The notes beneath the pieces are model-generated. The model did not search any database. It worked only from the letters and a program-made list of their open reading frames with translations, and was not told the origin of the DNA. Shown one piece after another: positions 17,731 to 25,694 of a DNA stretch of 35,695 nt (position 1 is its first letter; each line of letters opens with the position of its first letter). The translations under genes were made by a program, and so were the position numbers. This stretch comes from Moritella sp. PE36. GTDB taxonomy: Bacteria > Pseudomonadota > Gammaproteobacteria > Enterobacterales > Moritellaceae. The stretch covers positions 1 to 35,695 of the forward strand of contig NZ_ABCQ01000048.1 in NCBI RefSeq assembly GCF_000170855.1, in the 5' to 3' direction.

Positions 17731-18591
17731 GTGAAAATTAAACTTCTAGCGGTAGCCGTTGCCGGTATCTTACTATCAGGCTGTAACGATGATAACGGTC
17801 CACTTAACTCTACAGCTGTACAGGCATTTGATCCTGCAGTAATGAACATGACAGCTAAAGCAGTTTGTGCTGACGGTACAACTGAAACAAGTAAAACAGA
17901 TTACTACGGTAACGCTAAATTTTTCGAGCGTACACTACAAGTTTCACCTGAAACATGTTCATTTACTTTTATCGGCGGTGCTGACGCTGTTGACGTATCC
18001 AATGGTAAATCAATGGACGGTGTTACTTACACTATCCCTGTAGGTCTAGCTCAAGCTGGAGCTCCAATTACAGCATCACCACTAACAACGCTTATTGCGA
18101 AAGAATTAAACGGTGCAGAATACTCAGAAGCGACAGCAACGACGGTATTAACTTCATTAGGTTTAGGCTCATTACTTAACAATGGTGTTTCTGTAACTGA
18201 ATTATTATCTAATACAGAAGCAGTATTAGAAAAATTGACTACAGCGGGTTCATCTGATGCGGGTAAGCTTGCTGCAACAACTGCTGTATTATCTGATGTG
18301 TTAACAGCAGATCCAACTGCAAGTGCAGAAGCTCTAACGACGACTGCCTCTACATTATCTGTAAATGTAATAGCAGCCAACCCTAAATACCCTGCAGGTG
18401 GATTAGATGGTACGGGGGCCGATATTTTCGTTACATTTGATGAAGATATTGTTAAAGCCTATGTTGAAGCTGTCAATACAGGAAGTGCATTACCAACTGT
18501 ACCTGTAGCAACAACACCACCGGCAGTGGTACAACCTAAACCGACCGTTACTGGCGCGACAGGCGTGACTGGTAGTAAGAGTCCTTCTTAA
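17731..18591 (+). CDS. predicted lipoprotein paired with YjbH-family gene
   Basis: 286 aa, GTG start with AAAGGAATT. The signal ends in lipobox LLSGC, lipidated Cys18; residue +2 is Asn, so outer-membrane sorting is likely. An N-terminal domain has two further Cys (VCADG, ETCSF). A long Ala/Thr/Leu-rich middle looks helical (EYSEATATTVLTSLGLGSLL), and a Pro/Thr/Val tail has PKPTVTGATGV. No known family recognised. It lies 73 bases upstream of the YjbH-family barrel with a hairpin terminator between, so it may be made in excess of it. An accessory or anchor role for YjbH is inference. Confidence 0.75.
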   Translation: MKIKLLAVAVAGILLSGCNDDNGPLNSTAVQAFDPAVMNMTAKAVCADGTTETSKTDYYGNAKFFERTLQVSPETCSFTFIGGADAVDVSNGKSMDGVTYTIPVGLAQAGAPITASPLTTLIAKELNGAEYSEATATTVLTSLGLGSLLNNGVSVTELLSNTEAVLEKLTTAGSSDAGKLAATTAVLSDVLTADPTASAEALTTTASTLSVNVIAANPKYPAGGLDGTGADIFVTFDEDIVKAYVEAVNTGSALPTVPVATTPPAVVQPKPTVTGATGVTGSKSPS

Positions 18592-18613
18592 GAATAAACA
18601 CTAATAAAAATTT

Positions 18614-18640
18614 AAGGCTCCTATTTAGGAGCCTTTTTTC
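18614..18640 (+). terminator. intercistronic terminator or attenuator
   Basis: AAGGCTCC (18614-18621), loop TATTTA, GGAGCCTT (18628-18635), then TTTT. It lies only 25 bases before the YjbH ATG, leaving little room for a separate promoter. Partial readthrough is therefore likely. Confidence 0.92.
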
Positions 18641-18664
18641 TTACTTTCAAACATAGAGACAGGT

Positions 18665-20773
18665 ATGTCTATTATAAAAACAACATTATTGACCAGTGTA
18701 ACGCTTGCAGCATCTTGGTCAGCCCTCGCTAACGTGGATAATTTACTTTCAGCGCAAAGCTTCACCGGTGCGTTATTAACCCCAAATGCGCAAGTTATCG
18801 ATTACGGTGACTTCTCATTACTATATGGCCAAGGCGTACCTTTTCAAAATCACATCGCCGACTTAGATAATCTATTCTTCGCAGCAGGCTTTGCACCGGG
18901 TTTTGAAGCTGGCGGTCGTATCGTTACCCAAACCTATTCATGCAATTTGTACACTGAACCAGGTTGTGGCATACGAGATCTTTCAGCATCAGCTAAATTC
19001 CAATTACCTTTCGTATATGATTATGCCGGTTTCAATGTTGCTATTGGTGGTCAAGATATTGGTGGCGCAGCAAACAACTTTGCCACCTACTACGCTGTAG
19101 CAGATTATGAGTTTGACGCCATACCAGTGCGCTTTAGTGCTGGTTATGGTAAATCAGATATGACGATGGGCATCATGGATGGCCCTTTTGGCTCGATTGA
19201 ATTACAACCGCTGCCTTTCGTGCAGCTTGTCGGTGAGTATGACTCAACAGAATTTAACGGCGCGATAAAAGTATTTACCCCAGAAGACTTATTACCATAC
19301 GGCGCTCAGGTTGCACTACAGTACCAAGTTTACACGGGTCATGAGTCAACAAACGCGAATAAAGAAAATGAAAACATGTGGGCACTAAATGCCAGCATGC
19401 CTTTTATGAATTATAACTTCACCCAAGCAAATGCTTACGCTAAAGACAAAACCTTAGCGCTAAGTGATACCATCCACATAGCACAGGCGAAAAGTGCATC
19501 AGCCAGCCTAACAGAGCTTAAAAAAGCATTGGTAGACGAAGGCTTTATTAACGTGCAGCTGGGCAGTAAAGATGCAAAAATAATGGTGTCTTTAGAAAAC
19601 CGTCGTTATAACCACAACCAAATGGATGGTGTTGGTGTCGCACTCGGTATCATTAGTAGCCACCTAGGCACTGATATCTATAACGACTTAGGCATTGAAG
19701 CAGGCAATGAAGAGTTTGAGCTATTCACCCTAGTTAATGATTTACCTATGATGCGTGTGAACGCTTCAGCAGTGTGTTATCGAGAATTTGTTAAAACAGG
19801 TGAACCTTGTGCTGATCTTAAATTTTCGACGTACATGTTAACTGAAACCATCAAAGAAGGTAATTGGCTAGAGCATAATAATGAATCCGGCTTTGGTCGC
19901 ACTCAAGTTATCTTAGCACCCGCACTACAGCATAGTGTTGCGACAGAGTTCGGTGTACTTGATTATTCGCTAGCACTTGCTACTAACGTATATACAACGT
20001 TATGGACAGGTGCAGCAGTTGATATTCGCCACCTATTACCGGTTGCAAACAGTGACGATTTTGACGATGGCGAGCTTTGGGGTGATAACAATTACGAAAG
20101 CGAAATAGATCGCATCTTAATCCATCAAGCACTCCGTCTACCATTTGATGTAACTAACCAATTTTCTGTTGGTGTAATTGCTGCTGATTATCAAGGCTTC
20201 ATAAATGAAACTAACTGGACATCACCTGAAGGCCGACATAGTTTTAATTTCCAAATCAGTCAGTTTTCATATACTGAAGAACGTAATAACAGTGGCGTTT
20301 ATATGGAAGACCGAGATACGACTCTTTCAACTTATACCTTGTCTGTACCCGAATTTAACTGGCAAGGTTCTGTCGAAAGTGGTAACTATTGGGGTGGTGA
20401 TTCTGGCTACAAAATCACATCCACACACTGGTTAGGTGATGCAAAGCTAGAAGCAACATATCAATCTACAACAGCTGTAAACGCTGATGAAGCAGAGGAG
20501 TTTATCTCGTTAAGTGTTTCAATACCGTTGACATTATGGCGTGATATGAAACCTGGCTATGTGCAGTTACGTGGTACAGAACAATTTACGTATGCACTAC
20601 AGACTCGAATTGGTAAGTCCCATAACAACTTAAATACTGGTATGGGTGCATCAATCAATCTACAGCATAGCTTAGCGCGTCAGTATTATAATGATGGCAG
20701 AATGTCGCCAGGCTATTTTGAAGCAAATGTATTTAGATTGCGTAATGCTTATTTAAAATATTTAACGTTATAA
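18665..20773 (+). CDS. YjbH-family outer-membrane polysaccharide-associated protein
   Basis: 702 aa, close to E. coli YjbH/GfcD (about 700 aa). A signal peptide (SWSALA-NVD) is followed by the diagnostic family start SFTGALLTPNAQVIDYGDFS with LLYGQGVPFQNH. Alternating aromatic beta-strands fill the rest, as in a barrel. Homologs sit in yjbEFGH and gfc operons and next to Vibrio wbf genes, linked to exopolysaccharide or capsule secretion; their mechanism is not settled. The YjbF and YjbG partners are absent here, and only a lipoprotein precedes it. A bulky hairpin after the stop ends transcription. The glycosyltransferases across the divergent spacer are its likely functional partners. Confidence 0.85.
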   Translation: MSIIKTTLLTSVTLAASWSALANVDNLLSAQSFTGALLTPNAQVIDYGDFSLLYGQGVPFQNHIADLDNLFFAAGFAPGFEAGGRIVTQTYSCNLYTEPGCGIRDLSASAKFQLPFVYDYAGFNVAIGGQDIGGAANNFATYYAVADYEFDAIPVRFSAGYGKSDMTMGIMDGPFGSIELQPLPFVQLVGEYDSTEFNGAIKVFTPEDLLPYGAQVALQYQVYTGHESTNANKENENMWALNASMPFMNYNFTQANAYAKDKTLALSDTIHIAQAKSASASLTELKKALVDEGFINVQLGSKDAKIMVSLENRRYNHNQMDGVGVALGIISSHLGTDIYNDLGIEAGNEEFELFTLVNDLPMMRVNASAVCYREFVKTGEPCADLKFSTYMLTETIKEGNWLEHNNESGFGRTQVILAPALQHSVATEFGVLDYSLALATNVYTTLWTGAAVDIRHLLPVANSDDFDDGELWGDNNYESEIDRILIHQALRLPFDVTNQFSVGVIAADYQGFINETNWTSPEGRHSFNFQISQFSYTEERNNSGVYMEDRDTTLSTYTLSVPEFNWQGSVESGNYWGGDSGYKITSTHWLGDAKLEATYQSTTAVNADEAEEFISLSVSIPLTLWRDMKPGYVQLRGTEQFTYALQTRIGKSHNNLNTGMGASINLQHSLARQYYNDGRMSPGYFEANVFRLRNAYLKYLTL

Positions 20774-20798
20774 GTAGTTAAATACAGCTATTAATTAC

Positions 20799-20838
20799 AA
20801 ACTGTGTACTACCTCGTCAAAGGTGGTACACAGTTTCC
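20799..20838 (+). terminator. stem-loop after YjbH-family gene
   Basis: AAACTGTGTACTACC (20799-20813) pairs with GGTGGTACACAGTTT (20822-20836), 15 bp with one T-G pair. The T tail is short, so its strength is uncertain. Confidence 0.75.
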
Positions 20839-20921
20839 TCACTTCGAGATAAAACTTAATAACGCATTTCAATAACTGATGTGTCTATGCTTATGACTAC
20901 CATCCATTAAGGTATGTCACT

Positions 20922-21293
20922 ATGAGTAATTATTGTCTAGCACACATACAAACTCCACTATTACTATCAATTCTTTTCTTCATATCCCCATCTCAAGCTA
21001 AGCCATCACCCCATGAAATCGATCTAATCCAATTAGTAAAACAAGGAAAATCAACATTTACGTTGACCCCATTCCAACCAATAAAAATCAATCAAAATCA
21101 GACGGCTAATAACTGGAAGGTAATGCTTGGCAGAAAGGATTTCAAGCAAGTTAGATTCATTTACTTTAATAACAATGTGCAGAATTCAATGCTGTTCACT
21201 ACATTTGGTAAGTATGAAATAACAATAATATCGCAAAGCATGGAAGGTTATAAGAATATTATACGTTACTCAATTGTGGCCAATGTACAATAA
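20922..21293 (+). CDS. small exported protein of unknown function
   Basis: 123 aa. A hydrophobic signal (PLLLSILFFISPSQA) predicts a mature protein of about 97 aa. The mature part is Lys/Gln/Asn-rich with alternating hydrophobic residues (STFTLTPFQPIKI, VRFIYFNN, YEITIISQSMEG), suggesting a small all-beta domain; no Cys remains after cleavage. No family recognised. It stops 15 bases before the 915-aa beta-propeller gene and is surely co-transcribed with it, which suggests a secretion partner, inhibitor or subunit of that protein. The ATG follows AAGG. Confidence 0.7.
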   Translation: MSNYCLAHIQTPLLLSILFFISPSQAKPSPHEIDLIQLVKQGKSTFTLTPFQPIKINQNQTANNWKVMLGRKDFKQVRFIYFNNNVQNSMLFTTFGKYEITIISQSMEGYKNIIRYSIVANVQ

Positions 21294-21308
21294 CAAGCAG
21301 GCGTTTCT

Positions 21309-24056
21309 ATGCTAGTGTCAAAAGGTATTGTTACTAAACTGATGATTACATCTGTGTTAGCAACTATCGGTATATTTTATTATAATCAAACGCCCTATTG
21401 CGGCATCGTATTTGACTCTGCACGCAGAGATATATTAAAAACCCTTTCTCTCGATACCGTCGAACAACTACTAGATAAACGCAGTCTGACATTTCCTGCT
21501 TTATGCCAAATGCCAATCTCCAAATTAAAGCGATCATTAACCAAATTAGCCATGCCGAAACCCGATAACCCAGGCGAAGCCAAAGCATTTCGTCATCTGC
21601 AAAGACTAAGTCAGGATAACGAAATAAATATTGGTCAATTACAAAAAGTTCAAGCACAAATGCGTAATTTTCGTCGCCAAAATTATGCAGATGCAGGCAT
21701 TAATGCGATGTCATGGCAAGCTTTAGGCCCCGGTAACGTAGGAGGGCGAATTCGTTCTATCACGTTTGATCCTGATAATTCAGCGCATATTTATGTAGGT
21801 TCGGTATCAGGTGGTATTTGGTCAAGTCAAAATAGTGGCAATAATTGGCAGCCTCTTGATGATTTCATGGCGAATCTTTCAGTAAGCAGCCTCATTTTTG
21901 ATGCAAATGATCACAATGTAATGTACGCAGGCACAGGGGAAGGCATTTTTAATATGGACCAAATCCGTGGACTGGGCATCTTCAAATCAAATAATAAAGG
22001 TCAAACATGGAGCTCAGTGCTTTCAACGCAAAATAACACCGACTTTTACTGGGTTAATCGACTAACGAGTCGCCGTAATAATTCTGCTGTTATTGCTGCA
22101 ACTCATACCGGTATTTTCACTTCTAATGATGGCGGATTAAATTGGAATAACAGCTATCTGGGCAGAAGTAATGATGTAGACGTTAACCCCGATGATGATA
22201 ACAAGCTTATTGCCGGCACTTGGGGCGGGCTACTGTACTCTCAAGATGGCGGTTTAAACTGGTCATTAGCACAAGGGCTTAGTCATATCAATAATGTACG
22301 TATAGAAACCGCCTACGCGTACTCTAATGCAAATATAGTCTTTGCATCGGTTGATTATAACTCAGGTGAATTATGGAAAAGTACCGATGGCGGACAATCA
22401 TATCAGCTTATCAATACTGGCTTGTCCTATCTAGGTGTGCAAGGTTGGTATGACAATGCATTATGGGTAGATCCGTTAAATGAAAACCATATCATCGTCG
22501 GTGGTATTGACCTATGGCGTAGTATTGATGGTGGTATCAGTTTTAATAAAATAAGTACCTGGTGGCAAGCACCACGATCTGCACACGCGGACCATCACTT
22601 TATTATTCATCATCCCGATTATGACGGAGTCAATAATCAGCGTTTATTCTTTGCCAATGACGGTGGCATTTATGAAACCCCTGATATTTCACTCGCTAAA
22701 GGTAGTACAGGCTGGAAAGAGCTAAATAATAACTTATCCATAACCCAATTCTATAGCGTTGCAGTAAGTCACCACGGTAAGCTTATCGGCGGAACTCAGG
22801 ACAATGGCACTTTAGTCTATACTGGTGACAGTGAAAACTGGACCGATACCTATGGTGGTGATGGCGGCTTCTCTGCTGCTGACCCAGTAGACGATAATTA
22901 TTTATATGGTGAGTATGTTTATTTACGTCTTCATCGCAGCAGCAACGGCGGTATTAGTTCAGAGAGTATTTATACAAATGATATGATCAATGATAGTCCT
23001 AATTTCATAGCGCCTTTTATTCTCGACCCCAACAATCCTGATCGAATGCTTGCAGGATCACGTCAGCTCTGGTTAAGCGCTGATATTAAAGCCGTAACAC
23101 CTACCTGGAGAAGTATTAAGCCGATAACAGCAAATCAATCACCTATTAGTGCTATCGCTATTCCGACAAGTGATAGTAATATCATCTATATTGGTCATAA
23201 TGATGGTTCCATTTTTAAAACCAATAATGCAATGGCAGAGCAGCCTGAATGGAATAATATTAGTGGAGCTAACTTACCACAACGATATTTAACACGCATT
23301 ACCGTCAACCCTGTGAATAAGAATATTTTGTTCGTATCCTTTGGTGGATACGAAGACGATAATTTATGGCAATCCACTGATGGCGGAATAAGTTGGAATA
23401 ACAGTACAGGTCTGGAATCAGGATCATTACCGCCAGCACCTATTCGAGCGATAGCCATACACCCCATCGAACACAATCACATATATATTGGCAACGAAGT
23501 AGGGATATTTACCAGCCATGATAATGGTGACAGTTGGAGTTTAGAGCATCATGGTCCAGCGAATGTATCAATAGATGAATTAACTTGGGGTGATAACTCA
23601 ATGCTTTATGCGGCTACACATGGACGAGGTGTTTTTAGTGCTAACACAAACTTAACGATCCCGAATGCTTTTTATTTTCCTGATAAATTAGATGTCGCCC
23701 TAAACAGCATAATAGAAAGTGAAGAGAAAGTCATAAGAGGATTAGCAGAAAATACCCCCATCACTATCGTTAATGGTGAATATTCAAAAAATTGCACAGG
23801 TGGTTACACTAATACGAATGGCTATATAAATAATGGTGATACGCTCTGTTTAAAGCATACCAGTGCTAATGAATACGGAGTAAAAGTGATAACTGAGTTG
23901 AAACTAGGAACGCTACTATTTACATTTCAATCACAGACGGTAATAAATAATGCTTCTGATGTTTCAGCCAATAAAAACGGCGGAAGCCTTGGCATTATAT
24001 CATTGATACTGTTTACGATAACATTAGTTTTAAAAACAAAAAACCCAGTCAATTGA
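21309..24056 (+). CDS. secreted Asp-box beta-propeller protein with GlyGly-CTERM-type tail
   Basis: 915 aa. An N-terminal hydrophobic segment (9-25) serves as export signal. After a helical, charged region, from about residue 135, come many Asp-box (BNR) turns: SQNSGNNW, SNNKGQTW, SNDGGLNW, SQDGGLNW, STDGGQSY, SIDGGISF, STDGGISW, SHDNGDSW. These fit a sortilin/VPS10-like or sialidase-like propeller, probably two. A small domain with two Cys (NCTGG, TLCLKH; about 805-880) resembles modules of marine surface proteins. The end (888-915) has GGSLG, a membrane helix and a KTK tail, the pattern of GlyGly-CTERM substrates cut by rhombosortase and moved by type II secretion. I see no sialidase catalytic set, so enzyme activity is not claimed. 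Confidence 0.85.
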   Translation: MLVSKGIVTKLMITSVLATIGIFYYNQTPYCGIVFDSARRDILKTLSLDTVEQLLDKRSLTFPALCQMPISKLKRSLTKLAMPKPDNPGEAKAFRHLQRLSQDNEINIGQLQKVQAQMRNFRRQNYADAGINAMSWQALGPGNVGGRIRSITFDPDNSAHIYVGSVSGGIWSSQNSGNNWQPLDDFMANLSVSSLIFDANDHNVMYAGTGEGIFNMDQIRGLGIFKSNNKGQTWSSVLSTQNNTDFYWVNRLTSRRNNSAVIAATHTGIFTSNDGGLNWNNSYLGRSNDVDVNPDDDNKLIAGTWGGLLYSQDGGLNWSLAQGLSHINNVRIETAYAYSNANIVFASVDYNSGELWKSTDGGQSYQLINTGLSYLGVQGWYDNALWVDPLNENHIIVGGIDLWRSIDGGISFNKISTWWQAPRSAHADHHFIIHHPDYDGVNNQRLFFANDGGIYETPDISLAKGSTGWKELNNNLSITQFYSVAVSHHGKLIGGTQDNGTLVYTGDSENWTDTYGGDGGFSAADPVDDNYLYGEYVYLRLHRSSNGGISSESIYTNDMINDSPNFIAPFILDPNNPDRMLAGSRQLWLSADIKAVTPTWRSIKPITANQSPISAIAIPTSDSNIIYIGHNDGSIFKTNNAMAEQPEWNNISGANLPQRYLTRITVNPVNKNILFVSFGGYEDDNLWQSTDGGISWNNSTGLESGSLPPAPIRAIAIHPIEHNHIYIGNEVGIFTSHDNGDSWSLEHHGPANVSIDELTWGDNSMLYAATHGRGVFSANTNLTIPNAFYFPDKLDVALNSIIESEEKVIRGLAENTPITIVNGEYSKNCTGGYTNTNGYINNGDTLCLKHTSANEYGVKVITELKLGTLLFTFQSQTVINNASDVSANKNGGSLGIISLILFTITLVLKTKNPVN

Positions 24057-24064
24057 CTGGGTTT
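24041..24064 (-). terminator. porin terminator embedded in the propeller gene's 3' end
   Basis: AAACCCAGTCAA/TTGACTGGGTTT is a perfect 24-base palindrome. Read on the minus strand it is followed by a TTTTTTGTTTTT-like tract, so it terminates the porin mRNA. It also encodes the last residues and stop (24054-24056) of the plus-strand gene and may act in both directions. Confidence 0.9.
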
Positions 24065-24095
24065 CATTGGTGTGTTTATTCAACTAATCAAGTGA

Positions 24096-25004
24096 TTAGA
24101 AGTATACACGAGCACCTAACCATAGAGTGTCATCCGAACCTGTAACGTCATTATCTGAAGAGTTGAACTCTACATATGTTTTAACGTCTTTAGCGATTTC
24201 ATAATCAGCACCGATTACGATTTCAGAACCTTCATCAGCTTTTGCATCGCCATCTAAGATGTCATACATAGCGTATACGCCAGCTTGACCTAGAGCGTAA
24301 TGAGCACCGATACCGTATGCAGAAGTATCAACATTATCAACGTCTAGAGCTTGGTATTGAACACCTATCGTTAATGCGTCAAGAGAGTATTGCGCGCCAA
24401 CGATTATAGCTGAGTTATCAACTAATGGAGTTGCAGTACCTACTTTGTCATTTGCGATGTTGTAAGCAACACCAAGAGTTAGACCAGCAACTTCGTATGT
24501 ACCACCGATAGAGTAAGTATCTTGGTTGATTAAACCAACAACTACAGATGCGCTACCGAATGATTTAGTGTATTCAAGTTGATCTTGTGTATCTGAACCA
24601 GCTGCAGCATTTTGGTGATTATAAATGCCATTCTCATATGAGAAATCGTTCATTACTAGATCATCATTCAGACCCAATTTTTTACCAAGAACAAGTTTAC
24701 CATATACGTCATGCTCAAAACCAAGGAAAGCATTGTTGATGTATAAAGTATCTAGACCTGAAACATCTTTATATTTGATTTCCATTTGACCAAATGCTTT
24801 AAGACCATTATCTAATGTTTTAGCTGCTTTAATATCGAAACGTGAGCCAGCATCTTCGAAGTTAACGTCATCAGAATTGTCGATAACAACGTGACCACGG
24901 AAAGAACCACCAAGAGAGATTGTAGTTGTGTCGTCGCTGTAAACTTCAGCAGCGTTTGCAGCGCCAGCTAGTAAAATTGCAGTAGCAAGAATAGTCTTTT
25001 TCAT
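24096..25004 (-). CDS. general outer-membrane porin
   Basis: 302 aa. The signal peptide MKKTILATAILLAGAANA precedes a mature start with short amphipathic strands (TTTISLGGSFRGHVVID). Gram-negative porin hallmarks include SRFDIKAAKTLDNGLKAFGQMEIKY and LGFEHDVYGKLVLGKK. It ends GARVYF with a C-terminal Phe. Likely a 16-strand trimeric diffusion porin (OmpC/Porin_4-like), though shorter than E. coli OmpC. Many Asp residues suggest cation preference, which is inference. The ribosome site is AAAGGA. It is monocistronic, with a terminator at 24041 and a 690-base upstream region, and highly expressed by its codon style (many GGT, CGT, GTT codons). Confidence 0.92.
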   Translation of the reverse strand: MKKTILATAILLAGAANAAEVYSDDTTTISLGGSFRGHVVIDNSDDVNFEDAGSRFDIKAAKTLDNGLKAFGQMEIKYKDVSGLDTLYINNAFLGFEHDVYGKLVLGKKLGLNDDLVMNDFSYENGIYNHQNAAAGSDTQDQLEYTKSFGSASVVVGLINQDTYSIGGTYEVAGLTLGVAYNIANDKVGTATPLVDNSAIIVGAQYSLDALTIGVQYQALDVDNVDTSAYGIGAHYALGQAGVYAMYDILDGDAKADEGSEIVIGADYEIAKDVKTYVEFNSSDNDVTGSDDTLWLGARVYF

Positions 25005-25280
25005 TTTGAAATCCTTTATGATTTATAAGTTAACTCACTCATTACTTGAATCTCTCTCTGAGATGATTCCATCTGGTAATGTTCGGTTAAACCAAGAGTT
25101 AATGTATTCTAACAAATAGCGTGTTAAACCAACAATTCATCTGGATAAACCATTTGAAATAAGATTTAACAACTACGCTTAAAACTTGGTATAGATTATA
25201 GTCATAATAATTTCATGAAAACTATAGGGAAAATGAATAAGAGATCAAAAATAAGATCACGGGCACATAAAGAGGTATGA

Positions 25281-25297
25281 CAAGAATAAAATTCTTG
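25281..25297. promoter_or_regulatory. palindrome upstream of porin
   Basis: CAAGAAT-AAA-ATTCTTG, perfect 7-base arms, about 277 bases before the porin ATG. Possible operator; no regulator recognised. Confidence 0.35.
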
Positions 25298-25613
25298 ACA
25301 ATGACGGTTTTCAACAGTCCGAGAGAGAGTTTAATACAAACTAAACGATTAAAAAAAAAGCGTTTATGTATATTTCATTACAGAGACGATACTTTGCATC
25401 TATTCTGCTAATTAGTAAGAACAGCAAAACAACTAAAAGTTCAATTCAATCGAATCTAATTATTTAGGGCTAGCTTCTAACCATAAAGGTTAGAATAGTA
25501 TGGATTTTTAACAAGGTTTGTCCCTTTTATATATAAGTAACTAATATTCGCAATATTTAGATTCTGATCACGGAACTAAAATAGCTAACTTCTAATTCCT
25601 TATTATTAACAGA

Positions 25614-25645
25614 CAAAAAAATACCCCAGCAATGCTGAGGTATTT
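25614..25645 (-). terminator. intrinsic terminator of topA
   Basis: Arms AAATACC-c-CAGC and GCTG-a-GGTATTT (25619-25645) with loop AAT and one C/A mismatch. On the minus strand a run of T (from the A run at 25615-25621) follows. Confidence 0.88.
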
Positions 25646-25694
25646 ATAAAGATATATGACCGATGAAGATATGGCGTATGCGAAAAAAGACTAA

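Larger units (their letters stand above)
25005..25694. other. long porin-topA spacer
   Basis: 690 bases with no credible protein gene. From the porin side it holds a palindrome CAAGAAT-aaa-ATTCTTG (25281-25297), then a hairpin TTCTAACC-ataaa-GGTTAGAA (25476-25496), then the topA terminator (25614-25645). Length and structure suggest regulatory leader sequence or a small RNA, unproven. Confidence 0.6.
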
